Assembly (NCBI RefSeq): GCF_027594545.1
Contig: NZ_CP115160.1
Location: forward strand, 1,621,001 to 1,685,000
Direction: 5' to 3'
From: Algoriphagus sp. TR-M9
GTDB lineage: Bacteria > Bacteroidota > Bacteroidia > Cytophagales > Cyclobacteriaceae
DNA length: 64,000 nucleotides
Shown: in pieces, positions 55,784 through 63,687 of the stretch
Layout: every line of letters starts with the position of its first letter
Position numbering within the stretch: position 1 is the first letter of the stretch
The notes under the pieces: model-generated
Databases searched by the model: none
What the model was told of the DNA's origin: nothing
Seen by the model: only the letters and a program-made list of their open reading frames with translations
Program-made: the position numbers and the translations under genes

Positions 55784-56099
55784 ATTATGTCTTCTAAAAT
55801 CGGAGCAAAGAATGGCCCTAATTGGCTTGATGAATTGAATAAAAAGAAAGAAAACTAACCCCAATCGAGTAGACGGCCGTGAGCTATAAGCCCACGGTGC
55901 GCCTCTCACACCACTCCCGCACGTGTGGGATACGGGTCTTCCCGATTCTCGGGAAAGGCTGTATACGGCGGTTCATTGAATCTCAGGCTTTGATTTTTGC
56001 ACATACCATATCTAGTTGTCAGCCCTAAAAACCTAAAATCTCTAATCCCTTCTCCAAGTCCCCGCAGATTCCTTATTTTCGCAAGACCCTAGACGATAA
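55784..56099. other. Gene-poor stretch after the second cassette gene
   Basis: It contains a 23-codon frame (55788-55859, MSSKIGAKNGPNWLDELNKK...) that may be part of the cassette or chance, TAACCCCAA at 55856-55864, and the group II intron tail listed separately. From 55986 to the sulfatase only promoter-like AT-rich sequence is seen, with TATTTTCG about 20 bases before the gene. Confidence 0.5.
55863..55977 (-). mobile_element. 3' tail of a group II intron (remnant)
   Basis: On the minus strand the segment reads GAACCGCCGTATACAGCC, then GGGAGTGGTGTGAGAGG and ends CTACTCGATT, the typical domain V-VI tail of bacterial group II introns. The rest of the intron and its reverse transcriptase would lie at higher coordinates, where only short intergenic DNA and a sulfatase gene are found, so it is a remnant. 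It abuts TTGGGGTTA, the sequence that begins the second cassette. Confidence 0.7.
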
Positions 56100-57674
56100 A
56101 TGAGAATTATGAAAAGCACCTTTCTGCTAGTACCACTTTTCTTTTTGATTTTTTTTTCCGCGTTTGGCCAAACGGGTAAATCTGCCCCCAAACCCAATAT
56201 CATTTTGATTTACGCGGATGATCTGGGGATTGGTTTACTGGGGCATGAGGGACAAGAAATCATTAAAACTCCAAATATTGATCGATTAGCGGCTGAAGGT
56301 TTGAGATTCCAGCGGGCTTATTCCAATATGCTTTGCGCACCTGCAAGAGCCTCATTACTTACAGGTCTTACAGATACCCATGCGAATAGCTTTGAAATCA
56401 CCAATGGTGGGATTTATAATAAAATCGGAAGTGAACAGATGAGCTCAGCGGAAGTTCAGAAGACTGTAAACGATAAGCTATCTCCGATTACTTATGATCA
56501 GGTCTTTTTAGGCGAAGTGGCGAAAAGTACTGGATATGTGACTGCGCAGGTGGGTAAATTGGAATGGGGCTTTTCTGCCACGGATCAGCAGATGAAGCGA
56601 CATGGATGGGATTATTACTTTGGCTACTTAGATCACCAGCGGGCTCATGGGTTTTATCCTCCGTATTTGTTTGAAAATGGAGCTTTGGTAGAAATAGACG
56701 GTAATACCCTGCTAAATAGCGGGAAATCAGGAGAGCCGGAGACAGCCGAGACTTATAAGGAACGCTGGGATATGGAAGGCAAGAAGCAGTATTCCCAAAC
56801 CCTTTTTATGGACAAGGTTCTGAGTTTTATCACCACAACTAAAGATCAACCTTTCTTTCTGTATTTTCCTACGCAATTGCCGCATGGACCTGTCTCGATC
56901 CCGGCTGTTCATCCGGATTTTGAAAATGATGAACGCCTAACTCAAATTGAGAAGGAATATGCATCCATGGTCAAACTTCTGGACGATAATGTGGGGAAGA
57001 TTCTGCAAAAACTGGAGGAATTGGGAATTGATGAAAATACCCTAGTCATTTTCACCTCCGATAATGGACATGAAATCTATTACAGTCAAGCAGGACGAAC
57101 CCTGAAGCCCTATACCAATATGGAAACGGGGGAGCGCTTTGATGACTATGAAAGGAAATATTATAGTGAGTTGGCAGGCGATGTATTCGATGGCAATGGG
57201 GGCAGAGCTGGCTTAAAAAGAAGTAACCTACAAGGAGGAATCAATGTGCCGCTTCTGATCAGGTGGCCTGGAAAGATTCAAGCAGGCCGGATCAGTGAGC
57301 GTCTGGTGGCCAATTACGATATCTTACCTACAATCGCAGCCTTGGTGGGCTATTCCAAGGATTTTAAGACTGACGGGATTTCTTTCTATCCTGAGTTGCT
57401 AGGAAAATCTGAGGAGAATGCCCATGAGTTTGTGGTTTATTCCTCATTTATCGGCCCTTCACTGATTACCAATGAGGGCTGGAAAATCCGAACTCATTTG
57501 CCTAAAGGCGTATTCGAGTTGTTCTACTTGCCTGATGATTTCAGAGAGGAAAATGATTTGTCAGCCAAATTCCCGGAGAAACTCGAGGAGCTGAAAAGCA
57601 AACTTTTGGAAGCCTGCGATGGAGATTTGAAAAACGGGCATTATGGTTCAGGGCGAAGCCAGATAAGATTGTAA
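56100..57674 (+). CDS. Secreted type I sulfatase
   Basis: A 524-residue sulfatase with signal peptide ending FFSAFGQ. Metal ligands are in NIILIYADDLGIG; the formylglycine site is C79-A-P-A-R83, the Cys-type site that needs an anaerobic or FGE-type maturase; VTAQVGKLEWGF and VIFTSDNGHEIYY complete the active site. Substrates of such periplasmic enzymes are sulfated polysaccharides or aryl sulfates. ATG 56109 is an alternative start. No polysaccharide locus is adjacent. Confidence 0.93.
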   Translation: MRIMKSTFLLVPLFFLIFFSAFGQTGKSAPKPNIILIYADDLGIGLLGHEGQEIIKTPNIDRLAAEGLRFQRAYSNMLCAPARASLLTGLTDTHANSFEITNGGIYNKIGSEQMSSAEVQKTVNDKLSPITYDQVFLGEVAKSTGYVTAQVGKLEWGFSATDQQMKRHGWDYYFGYLDHQRAHGFYPPYLFENGALVEIDGNTLLNSGKSGEPETAETYKERWDMEGKKQYSQTLFMDKVLSFITTTKDQPFFLYFPTQLPHGPVSIPAVHPDFENDERLTQIEKEYASMVKLLDDNVGKILQKLEELGIDENTLVIFTSDNGHEIYYSQAGRTLKPYTNMETGERFDDYERKYYSELAGDVFDGNGGRAGLKRSNLQGGINVPLLIRWPGKIQAGRISERLVANYDILPTIAALVGYSKDFKTDGISFYPELLGKSEENAHEFVVYSSFIGPSLITNEGWKIRTHLPKGVFELFYLPDDFREENDLSAKFPEKLEELKSKLLEACDGDLKNGHYGSGRSQIRL

Positions 57675-58118
57675 GTTATAGGCTCACGCAGCTAGCCGTC
57701 ATGTCTATTAACCTCTCAATAATTGGCTATAGAAATGCTATTACTGCGCTCAGTATGAAATCTAGTGCAAAATTCAGGTTAAACTGGCGGCAGTATTGTA
57801 AAAAATATAAAAAGAGGCTGTCTCAAAAGGCTTATCGGCGTCTGCCTGAGTTTTAAGAATTCTTCAATCAGACAGAAGTGAAATGACTTAAATTAGGGTT
57901 TAAACAAGGATCTTGGTCACCTTGAGCGGAGTCCGAAGGTTCTCAATTTCGAAACTCCGTCTTTCAAGTCCTCGCACTGAACTTAATTCTTTGGCTTTTA
58001 CCCAACTCCCCATTGGTGGCGGGACTGAAGAGCGCTTCCTGTAAATTAGGCTAGGTTTCGACTTCGCCTAATAGAATACCCCATGCTTTTGAGACAGCTT
58101 CTTTGTAGTTTGAATACC
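57675..58118. other. Gene-free stretch after the sulfatase
   Basis: The first ~135 bases hold nothing recognisable. Most of the rest is the long copy of repeat family 2, listed separately. Confidence 0.6.
57811..58104. repeat. MITE-like element, repeat family 2, long copy
   Basis: The left end AAAGAGGCTGTCTCAAAAGG (57811-57830) and the inverted right end (58085-58104, AAAGAAGCTGTCTCAAAAGC) agree at 18 of 20 positions and bound 294 bp without a gene. The interior contains TTGAGCGGAGT and GTTTCGACTTCGCC, both related to the short copy at 16680. Confidence 0.7.
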
Positions 58119-58886
58119 TTAGGCAGTTACATCAATGTGTGATTCAAATTCCTGGATATTTCCTTCCTCATCCTCAATGGAGAAGGTGATATGATACTCA
58201 CCAGCAGGTGCGTTTGCAGGTACATCGATGTGCTCATGGAATTCAGCCTCGGTCAAACCATGATATCCTTCTTCATAGATTTCTTCAAAATCCCATTCCA
58301 CTTCACCTGCCCCAGGAGTAACTCCATGGGCATGGATATCAACTGAAATCTAATGGATTCCATGTACAGCATTGATCATAAATTCCACATGAAAATCAGT
58401 ACCTCTAGCCACTGTTTCGTCCATAGCAAATTCACTGATCGTCACTGCTGATAATACTTCTAGGTGTCCTTCTACCTCTGAGGTGTTTCCAGCTAGGTCG
58501 GTAACTTCCAGTGTGATGTGGTATTCTCCGGCAGGAGCAGTAGCAGGGATATCTACATGCTCATGGAAAGTAGGGTTTTTGACCATATACTTCTCATCTG
58601 TATAAGTTTCTGAAAAGTCCCATTCCTCTTCGCCTTCACCTACCACCAAGTCATGTCCATGAATGGTGAGGGTGATAGAAGCTACTGTGGCTTCCGCCAA
58701 AATTTCAGCTTCCAGATGAAGATCCGAACCTCTATATGCGGTACCGTCGGTAGCATGTGTGCCTCCTTCACCAAATTCGAACCCGGAGATTACAGGGGCA
58801 TCAAAGTTTACATCCTCGTCATCCTGGCAGGAGAAAAGTGCAAGTCCCAAAATCGGGATAAGCAATGCGTGTCTAAGTTTGTTCAT
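58119..58886 (-). pseudogene. DUF4625 two-domain lipoprotein interrupted by an in-frame TAG
   Basis: The reading frame from 58886 (lipobox LALFSC) runs to a TAG at 58350-58352 and continues in the same frame to the stop at 58119, giving 255 residues if the TAG is read as sense. Both halves are DUF4625 domains and align: EEEWDFSETY...TFHEHVDIPATAPAGEYHIT and GEVEWDFEEIY...EFHEHIDVPANAPAGEYHIT. By this alignment the TAG replaces a Ser, so one base change (TCG to TAG) explains it. His-rich loops (IHGHD, DIHAHG) suggest metal binding. It follows the Fur-family gene by 33 bases. Alternatives are a truncated 178-residue protein or readthrough. Confidence 0.75.
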
Positions 58887-58919
58887 TGTTTTTTACTTTT
58901 TGTGGGTTATAGATTTGAT

Positions 58920-59297
58920 TTAGTTTTCTTTAAAAATTTGACAATGAGGACATATACCTGCTGTCATAATATGTACTGTCTGGACTAAGTAGTCCTCAGG
59001 AATTGGAGTTTCTATGTGTTCTGCCTCTAGGCTATAAACTGTGTCGCACGCTAGGCATTGAAAATAATTGTGGGTAGAGGAATGATCCTTTTCCGTACAT
59101 AATGAGTATCTGAAATCCCCATTGAAATCAGGAAATCTATAGATTAAATTTTCTTTTTCCAGCCTGAGCAGCATGCGGTAAATCGTCACCCTGCTACAGG
59201 ATTTGTCCACTTGGTTTTTGATTTCAGTGTAATTGATTGGATGTGTAGCCTGGCTTATTATTCTTAGGATTTTTGTTCTGGCAATTGTGTTTCCCAT
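58920..59297 (-). CDS. Fur-family metal-dependent repressor, probably Zur
   Basis: A 125-residue regulator. Winged helix: ILRIISQATHPINYTEIKNQVDKSCSRVTIYRMLLRLEKENLIYRF. The dimerisation domain has H76, then C81-LA-C84 and C116-PH-C119, the structural zinc site. The usual HxHF motif is HNYF here. Neighbouring genes (AztD-like chaperone, His-rich DUF4625 proteins, TonB receptor) point to zinc sensing, that is Zur, but the sequence does not exclude Fur. Two palindromes over its own promoter suggest autoregulation. Confidence 0.85.
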   Translation of the reverse strand: MGNTIARTKILRIISQATHPINYTEIKNQVDKSCSRVTIYRMLLRLEKENLIYRFPDFNGDFRYSLCTEKDHSSTHNYFQCLACDTVYSLEAEHIETPIPEDYLVQTVHIMTAGICPHCQIFKEN

Positions 59298-59307
59298 GTC
59301 TCAATGG

Positions 59308-59362
59308 TTTGCAACTTTATTGCAAATATCTGATAAAAGATTACTAATGCAAATATGTTGCA
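59308..59362 (-). promoter_or_regulatory. Promoter and operator pair of the Fur-family gene
   Basis: Minus-strand -33 TTG (59352-59350) and -7 GATATTTG (59330-59323) are 19 bases apart. The palindrome TTTGCAACTTTATTGCAAA (59308-59326) covers the -7 element and TGCAAATATGTTGCA (59348-59362) covers the -33 element. Confidence 0.7.
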
Positions 59363-59457
59363 CTTGAGTTTATGAAATTCTTTCCTGAGCAGAAACTTTA
59401 AAAAGCCGTTTAAATGAGGAATTAGGAGTATTCTGTAATTTTCTACACTTTCTTATC

Positions 59458-59507
59458 TGCAACATTGTTTCAGGAAACTCTCTTCCTATATTTGCAATAT
59501 AATTGCA
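59458..59507 (+). promoter_or_regulatory. Promoter and operator pair of the TonB receptor
   Basis: TTG (59465-59467) and TATATTTG (59487-59494) are 19 bases apart. TGCAACATTGTTTCA (59458-59472, one half-site mismatch) spans the -33 element; TGCAATATAATTGCA (59493-59507) begins at the TG of the -7 element and covers the transcription start. Confidence 0.75.
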
Positions 59508-59512
59508 TTTAA

Positions 59513-61762
59513 ATGTCAGTGATCCGTCTTACCCTCTTTATTTCTGTCTTGTTTTTGCCGGGAGCAAGTGAAGCTATTTCCCTAATGGGAGCTTCTGCAA
59601 ACCGAATTTCTACAACTTTCCAATTTTCGAGTTTTGACTCCCTTGGACAATATGTATCGGACACTACTCCTGAAATCCAGGAACTGGAAGAGGTGGTGGT
59701 TATGGATCAGGCTGAGATGATCCGCCGAGAAGAAGCCAACGCTATTCAACTGATCAGGCAGGATTTTATCCGCGAAAACAGGAGCGGTAGCCTGATGAAA
59801 TCCCTGGAGAGAATTCCCGGCATCAGCATGATTGGGATCGGCTCGGGAGCTTCCAAACCTCTGATCCGGGGCCTTGGATTTAACCAGGTGATGGTCGTAG
59901 AGAATGGTATCAAGCACGAAGGACAGCAATGGGGGGCTGATCATGGGCTTGAGGTGGATCAGTTTGCGGCAGATCAGATCATGATCATCAAAGGTCCTGC
60001 CTCATTTAAGTATGGCTCCGATGCAATAGGCGGAGTGATTGATATCCGGGAAAGGCTCCCTCCTGCAGAAGATGGCTTCGGCGGTTCGATAGAGCTGGGA
60101 ACCCGGTCAAACAATGCCTGGTTTGGGGGTTCCGCTAATCTGTTTTACAAGAGAAATAACTGGTTTGCCGTAGGAAGACTGACCGTGGCTGATTATGGGG
60201 ATTTTAAAGTCCCTACAGACTCCGTGTTTGTCTATGATTTTGGTGTGGCACTTCACGAGGGCCAAGTCAGAAATTCTGCCGGGAATGAACTTGATTTCTC
60301 GAGTAGGGTAGGGTACCTGGGTAAGAATTTCCGAAATACACTTGGAGTGAGTAGAGTCAGCACCAAAGCCGGTTTTTTTGCCAATGCCCATGGGTTGGAG
60401 CCAAGACAGGTGGACTCGGAACTTCATGATCGCTCTAGCCGGGATATTCTCCTGCCTTTTCAGGAGGTGAGGCATACCAAAGTGATCAATAAATCCAGCT
60501 ATGCTGCCGGAAATAACTTTCTTCAATTGGACCTGGGCTATCAGCGGAATGACCGTAAGGAATGGAGCCAATATGTCAATCATGGCTATATGCCGGCAAT
60601 CTATCCTTCCGAGATGCTTTATCCCTCGGATCTGGAGCGTGCATTTGATAAAGAAGTATTTTCGCTAAACCTGAAAGATGAACTCTTTTTGGATAGACAC
60701 GAATTGGCGTTTGGTGCCAGTGGGGAATACCAGCACAATGATATAGGAGGCTGGGGATTTTTGATCCCGGCTTTTCAGCAATACAGTTATGGTCTCTACG
60801 TCCTTGATAAATTTAAGCTGACTCCACTTTGGCAGCTTAGTGCTGCCCTGCGCTATGATCACAGCCAGATTCACGTAGAGGAATACCAAGATTGGTTCCC
60901 CAGTGTAGATGATGCTTCCCAGGCTACTGAAGAAGACTACCTGTATAGAGCAGTGGATTTTCAGAGAGAGTTCAACAGCCTGGTCTGGTCGGTAGGGGTG
61001 AATTATACACCGGGAGATCTGATCTTAAAGGGAAACTTGGGAACCAGTTTCCGCATGCCTATTGCAAAGGAGCTGGCGGCCAATGGGGTCAATTATCACT
61101 ATTTCCGCTACGAGCGGGGCAATGCTGACCTAAATCCGGAGCAATCCCTACAACTGGATCTGGGTGCTGAGCTGAAAAAGGAGAAATGGTTGCTGTCCTT
61201 CAGTCCTTTTATCAATTATTTCTCGAATTACATCTACTTAAATCCCACTGCCGAAATGGATGTGCTGTATGGTGCCGGAAACCAGGTGTTTAATTATACT
61301 GAAGCTGAAGTCCTGCGATATGGAGCAGAACTAAGCGTGCTGCATCAATTGACAAAGCAGCTAAGTTTTGAATTCCTAGGCGAGTTCGTTTATAGCGAGC
61401 AAATGTCTGGTGACAAGCAAGGATTCACCCTTCCTTTTTCCCCGCCACCATCTGGGATTATCAACGCTACCTACAAGCCTCTAAGCAAAGGGCTTTTTAG
61501 CAATCCCTACTTCGCAGTGGACTTTCGCATGACCGCTGAACAGGCCAATATCGTTCCTCCGGAGAAAGTTACCCCAGGCTATCAGTTGGTCAATCTGCGC
61601 GCAGGTTCTGGCATTTCTCTCTTGGGTCAAGAAATCCAGGTAGATGCCCAGGTGCAGAATCTCTTCAATACCCGGTACCTGAACCATACCAGCTTCTATA
61701 GGCTCATCAATTTGCCGGAGGCAGGGCGGAATATCACGCTATCCTTGAGTTACCAATTTTAG
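59513..61762 (+). CDS. TonB-dependent receptor, probably for zinc
   Basis: A 749-residue outer membrane receptor without the carboxypeptidase-like N-domain. After a hydrophobic leader (MSVIRLTLFISVLFLPGASEA) comes a TonB-box-like EELEEVVV region, a plug (SLMKSLERIPGISMIGIGSGASKPLIRGLGFNQVMVVENGIKHEGQQWGADHG), and a barrel ending NITLSLSYQF. The KHEGQQWGxDHG stretch is typical of receptors of the ZnuD type. With two operators over its promoter and an AztD-like gene downstream, import of zinc or a zinc chelate is the best guess; copper or another metal remains possible. Confidence 0.88.
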   Translation: MSVIRLTLFISVLFLPGASEAISLMGASANRISTTFQFSSFDSLGQYVSDTTPEIQELEEVVVMDQAEMIRREEANAIQLIRQDFIRENRSGSLMKSLERIPGISMIGIGSGASKPLIRGLGFNQVMVVENGIKHEGQQWGADHGLEVDQFAADQIMIIKGPASFKYGSDAIGGVIDIRERLPPAEDGFGGSIELGTRSNNAWFGGSANLFYKRNNWFAVGRLTVADYGDFKVPTDSVFVYDFGVALHEGQVRNSAGNELDFSSRVGYLGKNFRNTLGVSRVSTKAGFFANAHGLEPRQVDSELHDRSSRDILLPFQEVRHTKVINKSSYAAGNNFLQLDLGYQRNDRKEWSQYVNHGYMPAIYPSEMLYPSDLERAFDKEVFSLNLKDELFLDRHELAFGASGEYQHNDIGGWGFLIPAFQQYSYGLYVLDKFKLTPLWQLSAALRYDHSQIHVEEYQDWFPSVDDASQATEEDYLYRAVDFQREFNSLVWSVGVNYTPGDLILKGNLGTSFRMPIAKELAANGVNYHYFRYERGNADLNPEQSLQLDLGAELKKEKWLLSFSPFINYFSNYIYLNPTAEMDVLYGAGNQVFNYTEAEVLRYGAELSVLHQLTKQLSFEFLGEFVYSEQMSGDKQGFTLPFSPPPSGIINATYKPLSKGLFSNPYFAVDFRMTAEQANIVPPEKVTPGYQLVNLRAGSGISLLGQEIQVDAQVQNLFNTRYLNHTSFYRLINLPEAGRNITLSLSYQF

Positions 61763-61818
61763 CATAAGCCTTCAATCAAAGACTAATCTTTAAAGAAATC
61801 GAAATAAACGAATTGAAA

Positions 61819-62283
61819 ATGAAAAAGTACGCATTGGGTTTGGTTTTAAGTATGATACTCTTTGCCTGTGGTGAAGATGAAAAGCCGGCGATAGACCTGG
61901 AATATCCTGAGATTATCGCTACAGCGGATTCTTTTCCTATACAATGCAGTGTAGTAGAAAGGGGAAGTACGCTGGAATTTAAAGCGTTGTTTTCCGATAA
62001 TGTGGAACTGGGAAGCTACAGTCTCGACATCCACCACAATTTTGACCACCACACCCATAGCACAGAGGTCAATGACTGCGAGTCGGATCCTGTCAAGGCG
62101 GCAGTTAATCCTATGCTGTTTATTCAGACATACACCATACCTACTGGTCTGAATGAATACGAAGCGGAGGCAGAAATCGATATCCCCTCTGATATAGATC
62201 CGGGAGATTATCATTTTTTGATCCGGGTGACAGACAAAGAAGGCTGGCAGACGCTACAGGGGATTAGTATTAAAATCCTTTAA
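61819..62283 (+). CDS. His-rich DUF4625 lipoprotein
   Basis: A 154-residue lipoprotein (lipid-attachment C17 in MILFACGED) with one DUF4625 immunoglobulin-like domain. The loop at residues 70-80 is DIHHNFDHHTH with five His in nine residues (72, 73, 77, 78, 80), a clear metal-binding candidate; the two later Cys (43 and 86) may form a disulfide or add ligands. I start at ATG 61819 rather than the TTG two codons upstream. It is 56 bases after the receptor and probably co-transcribed. Confidence 0.87.
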   Translation: MKKYALGLVLSMILFACGEDEKPAIDLEYPEIIATADSFPIQCSVVERGSTLEFKALFSDNVELGSYSLDIHHNFDHHTHSTEVNDCESDPVKAAVNPMLFIQTYTIPTGLNEYEAEAEIDIPSDIDPGDYHFLIRVTDKEGWQTLQGISIKIL

Positions 62284-62336
62284 GTCTATAGTTTTGCCAG
62301 CTACTAGCGTTCATTGTTTTTATAGAAGGAAGTATG

Positions 62337-62399
62337 TGCAATACTGTTGCAAATTAAATGCAATTATGTTGCATTTAATAGCGCTTTGATTTTACTTTG
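62337..62399 (+). promoter_or_regulatory. Promoter and operators of the AztD-like gene
   Basis: Two palindromes, TGCAATACTGTTGCA (62337-62351) and TGCAATTATGTTGCA (62359-62373), lie upstream. The second contains the -33 TTG (62369-62371), which is 20 bases from the -7-like TTACTTTG (62392-62399). Confidence 0.7.
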
Positions 62400-62421
62400 C
62401 TGCACCTAATAAAAACACAGC

Positions 62422-63687
62422 ATGAACAGATTTACAAAATTTTATGGCCTAGTGCTATTGGCAGCATTTGCCTGTCAGGAAAATGAAGATCCAATTATTG
62501 ACCAGGAGGAAACTTTTGACGCCACAGAAAGCGAGTGGGTCAGGCTAGTCACAATTAATGAATCCGGAAACATCGGATTAATGAATCCAGTGGCTGGTTC
62601 GGCTCGGGCTCTTAGCGTTGCACCATTCGCAGCAGGAAGTCGTCCTTATTTAAGTTCTTCTGGAAGATATATTACCTCCGTCATGAGAAATGAAGGAGAA
62701 GTTCGGTTTTTCGATTCTGGTATCGAGTTCCATATTGATCATGGACATGAATATGAGCCAAAGTGGGTAGCAACTGCAGCCATGGCACCGCTTCCCACAC
62801 ACTTTTCTACCTCACATGAAAATATTGTCATATTTAACGACGGCGATGGATCTATTACTTGGGCACACGAGCAGGAAATCGGACTTCCATCTTTTGAACC
62901 TAAGATCATCAAGGACATGGGGAATGGGGTGCACCATGGAGCTGCGACCTGGTTAGCAGGCGATTACTTTGCGGTTACTTTCAAGAATCCAGCTATTCCG
63001 GGTCCTTTGCCGGAAACCATAAAATTAATCGATGAGCAAGGTGCTCTAGTCGCGGAGTCTGAAACGGCTGTGGTAAGTGGAATTCACGGCGATGCATCCA
63101 ATGGAAAATATGCGCTATTCGGAGGTATGGAAGGGGTTTTGGTAGCATCGAAAGAGAAGGAGCTCTTTTTGATCCCGAACAGCGATGGATTGAATCCGGA
63201 ATCAGGTAACTGGCTAGGTAGCCTCAAGGCACATGATAAATCAGAGGTGTTCTATGGAAGCTCTGGGAATAAAGGAGTTTTCAAAATTGACCCAGTCGCT
63301 AAAAGTATTACTAATGTATATAGTGGCGATGATGTAGTGAGCTACTTTTTCAATGAAGATGGTTCAAAATTTATCATCCAAAATGAGAGTGATCATATAA
63401 TGGTATTGGATGCTAAATCAGGAAGTGAATTGCTTTCTAAATCCATGTCTGTTGCCACAAATCTAAACCCTACAGCAAGAGTAGTCCGTGATGAATATGA
63501 AAAATATAGGCTTCTTGATGAGCCATCTCCTGTTTTGACAGCTTCCCAAAACTATCTATATGCGCTAGAAGGCTCAAGAACTAACATCAAAGTGTACGAT
63601 TTAGAAGATTTGAATTTGGTTCATACTATGCCACTAGATAGTCCTGTAGGAACTATCATAAGAGTGGGCTTTCATGAGGATAGGTGA
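62422..63687 (+). CDS. AztD-like zinc metallochaperone lipoprotein
   Basis: A 421-residue lipoprotein (C18 in LAAFACQEN) with a propeller resembling AztD, the periplasmic chaperone that hands zinc to the ABC-type binding protein AztC in Paracoccus. Family features: FHIDHGHEYEPKWV with H104, H107 and H109, GVHHGAATWLAGDYFAVTF (H171, H172), and SGIHGDASNGKYALFGGMEGVLVA (H222). It may be on a transcript of its own, since it has its own promoter and operators. The ABC transporter partners are not in the window. Assignment is from motif likeness. Confidence 0.72.
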   Translation: MNRFTKFYGLVLLAAFACQENEDPIIDQEETFDATESEWVRLVTINESGNIGLMNPVAGSARALSVAPFAAGSRPYLSSSGRYITSVMRNEGEVRFFDSGIEFHIDHGHEYEPKWVATAAMAPLPTHFSTSHENIVIFNDGDGSITWAHEQEIGLPSFEPKIIKDMGNGVHHGAATWLAGDYFAVTFKNPAIPGPLPETIKLIDEQGALVAESETAVVSGIHGDASNGKYALFGGMEGVLVASKEKELFLIPNSDGLNPESGNWLGSLKAHDKSEVFYGSSGNKGVFKIDPVAKSITNVYSGDDVVSYFFNEDGSKFIIQNESDHIMVLDAKSGSELLSKSMSVATNLNPTARVVRDEYEKYRLLDEPSPVLTASQNYLYALEGSRTNIKVYDLEDLNLVHTMPLDSPVGTIIRVGFHEDR

